Assembly: GCA_016208165.1 (NCBI GenBank) | Contig: JACQYL010000058.1 | Span: forward strand, 34,455-98,454 | Direction: 5' to 3' | Source: Deltaproteobacteria bacterium | Lineage (GTDB): Bacteria > Desulfobacterota > Desulfarculia > JACQYL01 | Length of the DNA stretch: 64,000 nt | Part shown: positions 25,565 to 35,005 of the stretch, one piece after another | Layout: each line of letters begins with the position of its first letter | Position numbering within the stretch: position 1 is the stretch's first letter | Program-made: the position numbers and the translations under genes | Notes under the pieces: model-generated | The model's input: the letters and a program-made list of their open reading frames with translations, nothing else | Told to the model about the DNA's origin: nothing | Databases searched by the model: none

Positions 25565-26926
25565 TTACTTCTCCCCTCTCAACCTGAACCTCGCTCCAAA
25601 AAAACCATCCGTATCATGTACGGCCGTTCGGCATCGGAAGAGACCGTCCGGGCCGGCCGGCGAGCGAGCTTCGGACGGCAACACGGCCGTTGCCGGCTCC
25701 AAACGAAAACCCGGGTGCGTTTCCAGAAACCATTGGACATTTGATTCGTTTTCCTCGGGCTCCGTGCTGCAAGTGCAGTACACGAGGGCCCCTCCCGGTT
25801 CCACGAAACGCGCCGCAGCGAGGAGGATATCCCGCTGGACCCCACTCATCCTCGCAATGTCCGATTCTCTTTTCTTCCAGCGCGCGTCCGGTCTTCGACG
25901 GAGAACTCCCAGGGCCGAACACGGCGCATCCACGAGAACCAGCGCGAAGAGCCCACCTAGTTCGTCGGGCCGGAGAAGGGTTACATCGCCCTTGACGGGC
26001 ACGACACAGCGGACGCGCTGCCGATGAACGTTGTCACAGAGCAGCCGCACCTTGTCCGGACTCGAGTCCAAAGCAACGATCTCTCCGCGATCTCCCATGA
26101 GTTGAGCCATATGCCCCGTCTTCCCTCCACGACCGGCGCAAACGTCCAGAACCCGCGCGCCTGGAACCGGCGCGGCCAGATAGCCGACCAACTGAGCGCC
26201 TTCATCTTGAATATCGATACCGCCGGATTCCCAGGGTCCCAACCGCTCGATGGGGCCCTCGAGTTTCTGAAGCACAAGCCCATCGGGCGAGAACCGGGTT
26301 TCTCGGGCGGAAACTCCACCCGCCTCCAATGCGCGTCGCATGCTCGTGCGGTCCGTGTGCATCGGATTTACCCGTATCGTTCGAGGCGGCTCGAGATTGT
26401 CGGCCTTCAACGTCTTCAATGTCTCTTCAGAGCCCATTCTTTCGATCCATCTTCGAACGAGCCACTCAGGATGGGAATATCGGATAGACAGTTGAACCGA
26501 AAGAGGTTCTTCATCCAATGCGGCCCAATGCGTCTCCCATTCACGGGACAAGGATCGAAGCACCCCGTTGACGAAACCGACGACCCACTTCGGTTGGGAA
26601 CCCTTCAGCAGGTTCACGGTTTCGTTGACCGCCGCGTGATCGGGAATCCGGTCCAGTACACACAATTGGACCGCTCCCAGGCGCAGAGCCGTCCTCACCG
26701 GAATCGCACACTTGCGCAGGGGTATTCTTGACACCCTGTCCAGAAGCCAGTCCAGTCCGGCTTGCCGGCGAAGGACGCTGAATACCAGATTGGAAGCAAG
26801 GGCATACTCGCGCTCGGGCAGGTTTTTGGACGTGGAGAAGAACGATTGCAGTATCCACCGGGGGTCTTGCTGCGTGGTCTCGAGTTGCGTGAGTACGTTC
26901 CAGGCCGTTTTCCGAGCCCAGGTCAT
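25565..26926 (-). CDS. rsmB: 16S rRNA (cytosine-967-C5)-methyltransferase
   Basis: A 453-residue protein: an N-terminal NusB-like RNA-binding domain (1-140), a linker, then the Rossmann methyltransferase. SAM-binding is at RVLDVCAGRGGKTGHMAQLM; the two catalytic cysteines lie in DAPCSALGVLRRRPD and VYCTCSTEPEEN. It methylates C967 of 16S rRNA. It overlaps fmt by 4 bp and is the last gene of the def-fmt-rsmB operon, a common translation-related cluster. Confidence 0.95.
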   Translation of the reverse strand: MTWARKTAWNVLTQLETTQQDPRWILQSFFSTSKNLPEREYALASNLVFSVLRRQAGLDWLLDRVSRIPLRKCAIPVRTALRLGAVQLCVLDRIPDHAAVNETVNLLKGSQPKWVVGFVNGVLRSLSREWETHWAALDEEPLSVQLSIRYSHPEWLVRRWIERMGSEETLKTLKADNLEPPRTIRVNPMHTDRTSMRRALEAGGVSARETRFSPDGLVLQKLEGPIERLGPWESGGIDIQDEGAQLVGYLAAPVPGARVLDVCAGRGGKTGHMAQLMGDRGEIVALDSSPDKVRLLCDNVHRQRVRCVVPVKGDVTLLRPDELGGLFALVLVDAPCSALGVLRRRPDARWKKRESDIARMSGVQRDILLAAARFVEPGGALVYCTCSTEPEENESNVQWFLETHPGFRLEPATAVLPSEARSPAGPDGLFRCRTAVHDTDGFFGARFRLRGEK

Positions 26927-27873
26927 CGCTCTCCCAGTACCGCTCCGGGAGGCAGCGGAACTCCTTTCAAAAACTCGACTGCCGGGAGCCGTTTTCGTCC
27001 TTCCATCTGCATCTCTCGAACCTCGACGGACCCTTCGCCGGCCGCCACCTCGAGGCTGCTTTCCGTCAAGCCGAGGACCGTTCCAGGCGGCCCCGTCCGA
27101 GAGCCTGTCCCCTGCGAGGCGCCGAAGAGCCGTAGCCGCTTATCCCCAAGGAACGTATAAGCCCCCGGCCAAGGGTCCAGCCCTCGTACACCGTTCACGA
27201 TACTCACTGCGCTCCCGTTCCATTTGATCAAACCGTCCCCTTTGGTCAGTTTCGGTGCATAAGTAGCTTTCGAATGATCCTGAGGAACACGGGGCAGCGT
27301 ATTATCCTCGAGCTTCGAGAGGGTATCGAGGAGCAGGTCTGCGCCCACGTGGGCGAGTCGGTCCACCAGCGTTCCGGCCGTGTCTTCCGGTTCTATCGAC
27401 ATCTCGGCCTGCAGCAGGATATCTCCCGTGTCCAGACCCTCGTCCAGCATCATGGTGGTGACGCCCGTGACGTTTTCGCCGTGTATCAGCGCCCAGTTAA
27501 CCGGAGCCGCCCCTCTGTAAGCAGGAAGAAGAGAACCGTGAACGTTGATCGTACCCAATCTTGGAACGTCCAGAACCGATCGAGGCAGAAGCTGTCCATA
27601 CGCTACAACCACCATCACGTCCGGCGCGAAAGAGGTAAGCTGACTCACCACTTCCGGATCGCCGACGCGGCCGGGTTGAAGCACTTTCAACCCGCGCTCG
27701 AGTGCGAGTTGTTTGACGGGAGACTCCTGAACTTTTCCGCCACGGCCCTTCCGTCGATCAGGTTGCGTAACCACGACAATCACTTTGCACGCCGCATCCA
27801 GCAGTTTGCTCAGGTGAACAGCGGCAAATTCAGGCGTACCCATGAAGCCTATTCTCAAGCCGACGGGCTTCAT
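26923..27873 (-). CDS. fmt: Methionyl-tRNA formyltransferase
   Basis: A 316-residue enzyme that formylates initiator Met-tRNA using 10-formyltetrahydrofolate. Recognised by GFMGTPEFAAVHL at the start, the formyl-transfer motif NVHGSLLPAYRGAAPVNWAL with Asn/His, and LDEGLDTGDILL. The C-terminal OB-fold tRNA-binding domain is present (YAPKLTKGDGLIKW onward). It overlaps def by 4 bp upstream and rsmB by 4 bp downstream, so all three are translationally coupled. Confidence 0.96.
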   Translation of the reverse strand: MKPVGLRIGFMGTPEFAAVHLSKLLDAACKVIVVVTQPDRRKGRGGKVQESPVKQLALERGLKVLQPGRVGDPEVVSQLTSFAPDVMVVVAYGQLLPRSVLDVPRLGTINVHGSLLPAYRGAAPVNWALIHGENVTGVTTMMLDEGLDTGDILLQAEMSIEPEDTAGTLVDRLAHVGADLLLDTLSKLEDNTLPRVPQDHSKATYAPKLTKGDGLIKWNGSAVSIVNGVRGLDPWPGAYTFLGDKRLRLFGASQGTGSRTGPPGTVLGLTESSLEVAAGEGSVEVREMQMEGRKRLPAVEFLKGVPLPPGAVLGER

Positions 27874-28379
27874 GCCTCCCCCTTTTCCTTCTTCTTCAAC
27901 TTCTTCAGATACAGACTCCTTTTCAACTTGCTGATCCGATCTATGAATAGGATACCGTCCAGATGGTCAATTTCGTGCTGCAGCACAATAGCAAACAAGT
28001 CCTCGGCTTCGATTTCCAGGCTCCGTCCTTCCCGGTCCAATCCTCGAACACAAACCCGCGAACTTCGTTTCACTTCGGAATTGTAATCCAATACGCTCAA
28101 ACACCCTTCTTCGGAAACGATCTCACCTTCACATTCCACGATCTCGGGATTGATCAAAGCCATTGGTTTGCGAGGCTCATCGCGACTTCCCACGTCAAAC
28201 ACGATCACACGGCGCTGCTCCCCCAATTGAGGAGCGGCAAGTCCTATCCCGGGCGCGGCGTACATGGTCTCAGCCATATCGTCAATGAGTTCCTGGATCT
28301 CGCCGTTCAATTCCTCCACCGGCTCGCATCGCACTTTCAGCCGCTCGTCCGGAAAAGTAAGAATTTGCCTTAACCCCAT
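27870..28379 (-). CDS. def: Peptide deformylase
   Basis: A 169-residue metalloenzyme that removes the formyl group from new proteins. All three family motifs are present: GIGLAAPQLG, EGCLSVL with the metal Cys, and QHEIDHLDGILF with the two His ligands and catalytic Glu. The C-terminus is Lys-rich. ATG at 28379 gives the usual opening MGLRQILTFPDERL and has AGGTGCAGGA upstream; the frame extends to an earlier ATG at 28412 which would add an atypical tail. It is the first gene of the def-fmt-rsmB operon. Confidence 0.95.
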   Translation of the reverse strand: MGLRQILTFPDERLKVRCEPVEELNGEIQELIDDMAETMYAAPGIGLAAPQLGEQRRVIVFDVGSRDEPRKPMALINPEIVECEGEIVSEEGCLSVLDYNSEVKRSSRVCVRGLDREGRSLEIEAEDLFAIVLQHEIDHLDGILFIDRISKLKRSLYLKKLKKKEKGEA

Positions 28380-28808
28380 CTTCCTGCACCTTTGCTCCTG
28401 TTCGTAACTCATTCGCAAGTTGGACGTCCCCCGAATGGATACGTGTTCTTGTTCTCGCCGACCCGTAATCGCAAGAGGCGCGGCTCCCGGAAAAGATCGG
28501 CGGGTATGTCGATTTCTTTTCTATTAATTTATAGCATGATCCTGCCCGAAACAAGACATGCAAAACAAATCGGCGAGGAGTCCGTCCCACAACAGCGTTG
28601 AATTTGTCCGGTCTCATGCCTCCGTTGAACCATACTCGGCCCGGTTACGCGGTGAAAGCCAAAAAGTGATTGAAGGCCATATCGGGAGAAGCTATTGTTC
28701 AGAAGCCTTGGAGCCGCCTGCTGATCCGGTGCAGCCGGTCACCTGCTCTAATTGGATCCGTAAATACGCGGATTGGAACTACTGCTCGCGCTGATAAGGA
28801 GCAACACG
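28380..28808. other. Divergent intergenic region
   Basis: About 430 bases between def and the broken MFS gene. An AT-rich stretch at 28507-28535 (TTTCTTTTCTATTAATTTAT) may contain the def promoter. No RNA gene, repeat or credible ORF is seen. Confidence 0.4.
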
Positions 28809-29860
28809 ATGCCGTCCTCCCTCTCACTCCGAAATCGCACTATTTTCGCCGGCTTGTCCGGAAATGTCATGGAGTGGTACGACTTTGCCGTCTACGGCTA
28901 TTTCGCTCCCATCATAGGACGCCTTTTCTTCCCCTCAGAAAACCCGGTCGCTTCTTTGATCGCCGCCTACGGCGCCTTTGCAGCCGGTTTTCTCATGCGG
29001 CCGGTAGGCGGACTGGTATTCGGTTATGTGGGCGACAAAACAGGCAGAAAGGCCGCACTCACACTATCGGTTTTCATGATGGCCATCCCAACGTTTCTCG
29101 TGGGTTTGCTCCCGGACGCGTCCCAGATCGGTGTAGCTGCTCCCATTATCATGGTGCTGCTCCGGATGGCGCAAGGGTTGTCCGTGGGAGGCGAATACAC
29201 CACCTCCATCGTGTTTCTTGTCGAGCATGCAGATCATAAAAGCAGGGGGTTCATGGGAAGCTGGAGTATTTTTGGAGCCGTGGCCGGTATACTGAGCTCC
29301 GAGTAGTCGGATTCAATATCGTAAACGCCGTGGCTTTCTACATGATCTTCGTGTACATGGCCACGTTCCTGATTCATATTGTGAAAATACCTGCCTCCAA
29401 AGCAATGGATATCAATACCATAAGCATGTTCGTTCTGCTGTTGGTCATTCCTTCAGCCGGCTTCCTCTCGGACCGTATAGGGCGAAAACCTCTTCTGTTG
29501 TTTTCCGTGGTCGGACTGGTCTTATTCGGATACCCCCTGATCTGGTTGATGCACCATGATCATTATTTCTGGATTCAAATCGGGCAAATCGGCTTTGCCG
29601 TCCTGGTCGGAATCTACCTTGGAACAGGACCGGCAACCATGGCGGAGTCGTTTCCGGCCCACGTACGATGTAGCGCCTTGTCGATCGGTTACAACCTCTG
29701 CCTTGCCGTGTTCGGCGGCACCACTCCCATGGTGGCGGCCTATCTCATCGAAAAGACGCACGATGATCTCTCAATAGCTTACTATCTGGTCGCAACGGCC
29801 GTGATTTCGCTGTTTGTCGTCCTGAAGCTGCCGGAAACAGCCAAGTCGACTCTACGATGA
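28809..29860 (+). pseudogene. MHS-type MFS transporter broken by an internal deletion
   Basis: Two frames together encode a metabolite:H+ symporter (ProP/citrate type). The first runs from ATG 28809 (behind AAGGAG) to TAG 29304-29306 and holds helices 1-5 with GNVMEWYDFAVYGYFAPI and GYVGDKTGRKAAL. The second continues from about 29306 to 29860 in another frame, from VVGFNIVNAVAFYMIF through SDRIGRKPLLLF to the last helix. Between GAVAGIL and VGFNIVNAV a typical homologue has roughly 80-100 more residues (helix 6 and the central loop). The gene has therefore lost an internal segment and the frame with it. A functional transporter is not expected. The damage looks recent because both halves are otherwise intact. 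Confidence 0.85.
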
Positions 29861-30000
29861 GGGCCTTCCCGCCGGGGAGGCCGGAAACCTCGGTCGATCC
29901 GACTGGTCGGTATTCATCAAATGACCGCGGCAAACGATCTTAAGATGAAGGTTTGATGTTCGGTCCTTGGATCGATTTGCACCATTAAGGAGTACCTTAC

Positions 30001-31020
30001 GTGAATAAAACGCCATCCAGTGTCCTTAGCAGTGACATCGGCGTAAAAGTTGATCCGGACTCGTGGGGATACTTGCCCCTCAGGACCGAGTTGGTGGGCT
30101 CGGAAGATCCTCTTGACTTTGACCTCCATGCCTGTAAGGCATCCAAAGCGAACAGCGACGTGGAAATGGTTGTCTGTTGTCATAAAGGGACCCTATTTAA
30201 GCCGGAGTCAAAGAAACAACTGCTGGACCTCGGTATTACGAATCTATACGTAAAGAAGAAGCATTCTAAGGAATTGAACGAATACCTACGCCAAAAAGTC
30301 ATATCCATTCTCGATGGAAAATGCGAGCCGTCACAAAAAGCCAACGCAATATACAATACGGCGTATTCAAACATATATACTTTATATACTTTGGATCCGT
30401 CGAAGCAGGAGATATCACCTGTTATAGATCGAATCATAGACAGCATAGATATCGTAGTTAAAGACTCCGAAATACTGTCAAACATGGTAGGACTTGTAAG
30501 AAACGACTACTCGTTGTATTCCCATGCCCTGAATAACAGTATTATTGCGGCGGCGTTCCTTGCTTTTGCGAAATCCGGTGAGGAAGCCATAAGAAATGCG
30601 TCTTTGTGCGCCATGTTAATGGACGTTGGAATGGGCAAAATACCCAACGAGATACTGAAGAAACCGGGAAAACTGACCGCCGGAGAGCTTAATACCGTCC
30701 AGAAGCATCCGCTGTTGAGCTATGTTTTATTGAAAGGATCGGCTCGGATTCCCGTGGAAATTCTCAATCTAATTCTACAACATCACGAATGTATCGACGG
30801 TAGCGGGTATCCTAAGGGACTCAAAGGGCACGAGGTTCGCCACCTGACCAGAGTGACACGAATGGTCGATATGTTTAACGCCCTGATCTCTCCGAGATCG
30901 CACAGATACAAGTACACTCCCGCCAATGCGGCCCGAATCATGGCACAGGACTTGTCCGACAAACTCGGCGCCGATCTGCTCCAACAATTCATCCGTTTCT
31001 TGGGTTCACCCTTGGTATAG
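30001..31020 (+). CDS. HD-GYP-domain protein with altered metal site
   Basis: A 339-residue protein: a poorly conserved N-terminal domain (1-140) and an HD-GYP domain (about 150-339). The GYP signature is kept as HHECIDGSGYPKGLKG (261-276), with H175 in YSHALN, H236 in QKHPLLS and D290 in VTRMVDMFNAL. The HD pair itself reads MD (residues 207-208, LMDVGMGKIP), so one metal ligand His is missing. HD-GYP enzymes hydrolyse c-di-GMP; this one may be a sensor or inactive. GTG at 30001 follows TAAGGAGT. Part of the gene is locally AT-rich (around 30350-30390). Confidence 0.85.
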   Translation: MNKTPSSVLSSDIGVKVDPDSWGYLPLRTELVGSEDPLDFDLHACKASKANSDVEMVVCCHKGTLFKPESKKQLLDLGITNLYVKKKHSKELNEYLRQKVISILDGKCEPSQKANAIYNTAYSNIYTLYTLDPSKQEISPVIDRIIDSIDIVVKDSEILSNMVGLVRNDYSLYSHALNNSIIAAAFLAFAKSGEEAIRNASLCAMLMDVGMGKIPNEILKKPGKLTAGELNTVQKHPLLSYVLLKGSARIPVEILNLILQHHECIDGSGYPKGLKGHEVRHLTRVTRMVDMFNALISPRSHRYKYTPANAARIMAQDLSDKLGADLLQQFIRFLGSPLV

Positions 31021-31142
31021 ACGAAACAGGTTCACGCGGAAACGACGGATCGGCAGGGCTCGGCATTGGACAAACTTCATTGTGCCGTTTTTTGGGAAAT
31101 CCACAGCTCGCATGTCACATTCGACCCTGGGAAAGCGAAGGT

Positions 31143-31823
31143 ATGAAGGAAAAAGGCAAACTCCTCGGTCCGGGAGATCGGTTTAGTTTCGACTGTCACA
31201 AGAAGTTGAGTTGTTTCGGAAAATGCTGTCGGATGCGGCTCGAACTGACGCCGTATGACCTGCTCCGACTTTGCAGAAAGCTCGGGATCACTTCCGGGCG
31301 TTTCCTCGATTCCTACTGTTTCATCGAGCGGGTCCCCTCGGGCGGTCCGCCTGCCGTGGTCTTGAAACCGGACTCCAACGGCCGCTGTGTCTTCCTTCGA
31401 TCTTATGGCTGTAATGTCTACCCGGACCGCCCGGGAGCATGCCGCAACTTCCCTCTCAGCCGGGCTATATCCGTCGAGGAGGGAATCAGTAGAGTTTATC
31501 TACAGAATCTCCCGGACTTCTGCCGGGGCGCCGTGACATCGAAGTCATGGTCGGTGGAGGAATGGAGAGCGTTTTCCGGGCTGTCCGAGTATGAACGGTG
31601 GAACGACGCCTTCATCCGGTTGGTAAGTCGTCTCGAACGGTTGAAGATTCCCTCTTCGGATCTGAGCCCGGCGTGGGAGCTCTTGTACGACTTCGACAGA
31701 TACCTGCCGGACGCGTGCCGGATAAAGGGCGTTTCCCTTCCTTCCGACAACGACGAACTCATGGAAATTCTGTGCGGCCTGGTGGAGGAATTCATATCCG
31801 AACAGGAAAAGAAGCATCCTTAG
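31143..31823 (+). CDS. YkgJ-type cysteine-cluster protein
   Basis: A 226-residue protein with the CxxxCxxxCC-type cluster: FDCHKKLSCFGKCCRM (residues 17-32) plus later cysteines in GRCVFLRSYGCNVYPDRPGACRNFPL. The pattern matches the YkgJ/UPF0153 family, thought to bind zinc or an Fe-S cluster. No enzymatic role is established for it. ATG at 31143 is preferred over 31080 because it gives the usual short lead-in to the cluster. It follows the HD-GYP gene on the same strand and converges with the HIT gene. Confidence 0.8.
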   Translation: MKEKGKLLGPGDRFSFDCHKKLSCFGKCCRMRLELTPYDLLRLCRKLGITSGRFLDSYCFIERVPSGGPPAVVLKPDSNGRCVFLRSYGCNVYPDRPGACRNFPLSRAISVEEGISRVYLQNLPDFCRGAVTSKSWSVEEWRAFSGLSEYERWNDAFIRLVSRLERLKIPSSDLSPAWELLYDFDRYLPDACRIKGVSLPSDNDELMEILCGLVEEFISEQEKKHP

Positions 31824-31978
31824 ATCATCCGCTTTTCCGATGTCCGGCCAAACCCGACGGCTGGTGCTCAATACGTCCGACGTGCATCCGGTCAGGAAGC
31901 TATCGCTTGTCCCTCAGTAAGACAAACCGACGTCCCCGTGGGTGGACAAACGCCGGTTTCACCCTGCCGAGGATAGAC

Positions 31979-32389
31979 TTAAAGTTTCGCTCTGATCCGA
32001 TCCGCCGTCTCTTTTATGGCCGCCATGTCGCCCGGCTCCGGATTCCATTGGGACACCGTCAGCCCATCCCCTTCCCATCTAGGCACCAGATGCATGTGCA
32101 GGTGCATCACCTCCTGGTTGGCCGCAGCGCCGTTTAACTGGAGCACGTTCATTCCGTCGGGGTTCAACGCCTTCTCAACGGCACGGGCCAAGCGATGAAT
32201 GGTTCCTGCCACCGCGCGGTAACCCTCTTCGTCGATTTCCAAAATATTTGCCGCATGCTTCTTGGGAATGACCAGCAAGTGGCCACGATTCATGGGCTGA
32301 ATGTCCATAATGCCCAACACATGTTCGTTTTCCAGCACCTTTGTGGAAGGAATCTCTCCGGAAACGATCTTGCAGAAAAGGCAATCCAT
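31979..32389 (-). CDS. HIT-family nucleotide hydrolase/transferase
   Basis: A 136-residue histidine-triad protein: MDCLFCKIVSGEIPS at the start, GHLLVIPKKHAANI, and the triad HLHMHLVPRW near residue 97-106. Proteins of this length hydrolyse nucleoside phosphoramidates or dinucleotide polyphosphates. The paired Cys (CLFC) suits the zinc-binding Hint-like branch. It lies 21 bp downstream of the Tat-lipoprotein phosphoesterase on the minus strand and is probably in the same operon. Confidence 0.93.
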   Translation of the reverse strand: MDCLFCKIVSGEIPSTKVLENEHVLGIMDIQPMNRGHLLVIPKKHAANILEIDEEGYRAVAGTIHRLARAVEKALNPDGMNVLQLNGAAANQEVMHLHMHLVPRWEGDGLTVSQWNPEPGDMAAIKETADRIRAKL

Positions 32390-32410
32390 TGCAGGTTCTC
32401 TCCTATCGGC

Positions 32411-33736
32411 TCAAGTCATCTGGGGGAACTGAAACAAAAGCTCCACGTCGCGGTCTTCCGCCGCCCCTTCTCCATTGAAAGGATCATCGATCGAGGATTC
32501 GTAAGAGGCTCGGGCATTTTCGCCGAGTTGACCCGTCGCCTGCTGATTGAATACGAACGTGCGGATGATGCCGGTCCCGTCCGCGTTGTTAATCACTTCA
32601 AGTATGCGGGCTTGCTGAGGAAAATCAATCAGCGATGACGTCTGAATCTGCCAGAATCCGCGGTGTGGCTCCCCGCTCACGGGAAAAGCCCGGATTCGGT
32701 GCGTATGATCGTGGCCACTGAGTACCGCGATAACCTGAGGATGGTCAAACAGGACGCCCACCAGGTCGTCACGGCCGATCGTGAGGTCGTTCAAACGGTG
32801 GTGGCTGATTACGATGGCCAAAGAATCGGTGTGTTGGTCCAACTGGCCTGCCAGCCACGAGATCTGTTCGTCGCTCACCCCGCCTTCGGCGCTTCCCGCG
32901 TCCAGGGTGCTCTCGAGAACATAAAACCTCACACCGGGCTGAACCAATACGTTCGACACGTCACGCACAGGCGCCACAGGGCTGAATGCGTAAAACCCCT
33001 TCACGCTGTTGGGGTCTCCGTTAAAACCGGGGCCAAAATCAAAACCCATGGCCATAGAACCAAACATCAACTCCGTGGGTACATGATGTCTGAAAAAATG
33101 TTCCCGGATGAATTGACCCGTGTCCACAAAATCCAGACTCGAGAGGTTCTCCGCCAAGCTTGGCCTTATGTTTCCCAAGGCCAGTCGATCATGATTACCG
33201 ATGGCCTGGAGCCAGGGCAGCCCGGACTGATTGATTTCGCCGAGAAACGAGACCAACTCGGTCATGACCCCCGCATCGATCGCATCACCGGTATGCACAA
33301 TGAGGTCCAATGGAGGAACGACTGCGTTCATGGTTTTTACGATGGCCTGGAGTACGTCTACGTCATAACGCTCCTGAGGTTGAGGCCGATCCAGACCTCC
33401 GAAACCGATATTGTCTCCGAACGAATCCAACAGGGATTCAAGGGCCAGGTTGCCTGTCACACTAAAATCATCCAGCGTGATGTGCGTATCCGAAATCTGT
33501 CCGAAGGAGATCAATTGCCCCGCGGTCCCTATTGCGCCTTCCGCATTGGGAGCCGAGCCCAGATCGTTCAATCGTATAAACTGAGCAGGCCGTGGCGGGG
33601 CCATGGCCGAGCCCTCTGCAGACGTGGGAACAACGCCTTCATCCGTCGAGTCGCTGCACCCGGAAAGGCTCAGGCTGGGGCCGAATAGCGCGCTCACACC
33701 GCATAGCTGCAAGAATCGGCGTCTGCTAAGGCGCAT
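32411..33736 (-). CDS. Tat-exported lipoprotein metallophosphoesterase
   Basis: A 441-residue calcineurin-like phosphoesterase. The signal MRLSRRRFLQLCGVSALF is twin-arginine, and LSLSGC at 22-27 is a lipobox, so it is an exported lipoprotein. Metal-binding motifs: ISDTHI (DxH), LIVHTGDAID (GDxxD), AIGNHDRLALG (GNHD) and VLSGHDHTHRI (GHDHTH). Such enzymes cleave phosphomonoesters or diesters in the periplasm. A Ser/Thr/Pro-rich spacer follows the lipobox. The HIT gene follows 21 bp downstream. Confidence 0.9.
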   Translation of the reverse strand: MRLSRRRFLQLCGVSALFGPSLSLSGCSDSTDEGVVPTSAEGSAMAPPRPAQFIRLNDLGSAPNAEGAIGTAGQLISFGQISDTHITLDDFSVTGNLALESLLDSFGDNIGFGGLDRPQPQERYDVDVLQAIVKTMNAVVPPLDLIVHTGDAIDAGVMTELVSFLGEINQSGLPWLQAIGNHDRLALGNIRPSLAENLSSLDFVDTGQFIREHFFRHHVPTELMFGSMAMGFDFGPGFNGDPNSVKGFYAFSPVAPVRDVSNVLVQPGVRFYVLESTLDAGSAEGGVSDEQISWLAGQLDQHTDSLAIVISHHRLNDLTIGRDDLVGVLFDHPQVIAVLSGHDHTHRIRAFPVSGEPHRGFWQIQTSSLIDFPQQARILEVINNADGTGIIRTFVFNQQATGQLGENARASYESSIDDPFNGEGAAEDRDVELLFQFPQMT

Positions 33737-34323
33737 AACCCTATCCTCCTATGAGAGGTGCCGTTCTAAAGTGAAAAAGGAGATCGGCGGGGCAATTCCC
33801 AAGCTTGCCGCCGGCCGATGATGATCCCCTCAACCGTTTTTGGCCTCCCCCATGAAAGGCGTTGGGATGGCTCCGCGTTCATCCGCGATCCGGTACAAAT
33901 GAATCTCCGAGAGCAAACTGGTCCTCCCAGCCTCAAGTTCATTTGACCCGATAGGGGCAATGATGGTAGAGGCATCGTCGCATAACTGGAACTTGGTTGT
34001 CAAACCCGCAGACGCGCGCGATCCCGCCGGCCGCAATGCCGGCGCGGCCCGGCGGGTCTAAGGTGATTTCCCTTGCTAGGCAAGGCGTCGTGGGCCATAA
34101 TAGCATCATTTTGGGTATGGCGCTGAGGTTGGGATGCCTTGGTTTACGCCATTGGAAAGCCGGGACAACGGCTAGCCGCGGCCGCGGGCGTCTCCTCCCT
34201 CATCACGAAACCGATTTCGCGGACGGTCACGGATCTCGAATTCCGTGAAGGTCTGGAGCGACTTTCGGTGCGTAGGCGCCTTGGTTGTCCCGCATAGACG
34301 ATTTTACGCAGGATCGACAGCTT
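33737..34323. other. Long divergent intergenic region, possible gene remnants
   Basis: 587 bases. A GC-rich inverted repeat (GATCCCGCCGGCC ... GGCCCGGCGGGTC) lies at 34020-34060. Short frames on both strands (for example minus 33830-34036 ending in ...GEAKNG, and plus around 34170-34300) read like fragments of proteins, but none has a ribosome-binding site or full domain. This may be decayed coding sequence. Confidence 0.35.
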
Positions 34324-34680
34324 ATGAAACGCAGGCTCATTTCTCCTTTAGTCAGCGGTCTGGTATTGCCGGGAACAGGGCAAGTCTTAAATCGCCAACC
34401 GATCAAGGGTATTGCTCTGATCGCGGGAACGACCGTGTTGTTCCTCCTGATCCTAATGAAGGTTCTGGTGGACCTCAATCGAGTTTTTCAGACCACGCCC
34501 GACTTGAGTCCGGACCCGCAGATCATCCAAAAACTGGCGAGTGCGATGTCCGAGCAGGATCATACGTATCTGATGGTGCTGGTTATCCTGTTGCTGTGCG
34601 TCTGGATTTTTTCGATCGTGGACGCATACATACACGGTAAACGACTGGACGACATGAACAATGAGACAACTTCTGTTTGA
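34324..34680 (+). CDS. Small membrane protein, two helices
   Basis: A 118-residue protein. The opening MKRRLISPLVSGLVLPGTGQVLNRQPIKGIALI resembles the Gly/Pro-rich entry helix of TM2-like and similar small membrane proteins that begin with a ...PGxGQ...  motif. Hydrophobic segments lie at about 25-47 and 80-100, separated by a polar loop. ATG 34324 has AGGA upstream; a TTG at 34285 would extend it by 13 residues. Its 3' end overlaps the next gene by 20 bp, so both are probably made together. The function is unknown. Confidence 0.7.
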   Translation: MKRRLISPLVSGLVLPGTGQVLNRQPIKGIALIAGTTVLFLLILMKVLVDLNRVFQTTPDLSPDPQIIQKLASAMSEQDHTYLMVLVILLLCVWIFSIVDAYIHGKRLDDMNNETTSV

Positions 34681-34993
34681 TGAAATCAGTTCCTCGGACA
34701 TGGAGCGATTGGAGGAGCACCTACGGCAACACGCTGACCAGGGACCCATAGAGCAGATCTATTTCGTTGAGTTTCCGGACGATCTCTTAACGGGTGAACA
34801 GTGCACGCACGAAAACTGCAGGCCTTTCTGTTTTGCCCTGGAGACGGGCAAGAACTGGGTCAAAATCGAGTTGCTGGTCCGGAGCCGGAAGACGCTGCAC
34901 TGTTCCTGTATCCAATACGCGGACAGGGAGCAAATGGATTTCATTCTCCGTTTCAGTGAACGCCTCGTCCGGGAATGCAATCTCAGAACCTGA
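34661..34993 (+). CDS. Hypothetical protein in STAS cluster
   Basis: A 110-residue acidic soluble protein with four to five Cys (QCTHENCRPFCF and HCSCIQY) that could bind a metal. It starts inside the 3' end of the membrane-protein gene and ends 12 bp before the STAS gene. I do not recognise the family. Tight spacing on both sides supports a real gene and a three-gene operon. Confidence 0.7.
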   Translation: MRQLLFDEISSSDMERLEEHLRQHADQGPIEQIYFVEFPDDLLTGEQCTHENCRPFCFALETGKNWVKIELLVRSRKTLHCSCIQYADREQMDFILRFSERLVRECNLRT

Positions 34994-35005
34994 TAGAAGG
35001 ACGCT

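Noticed and set aside
33830..34036. 68-residue minus-strand ORF (ends GEAKNG)
   Set aside because: Reads like a protein fragment but has no ribosome-binding site and begins in a GC-rich palindrome; kept only as a possible remnant.
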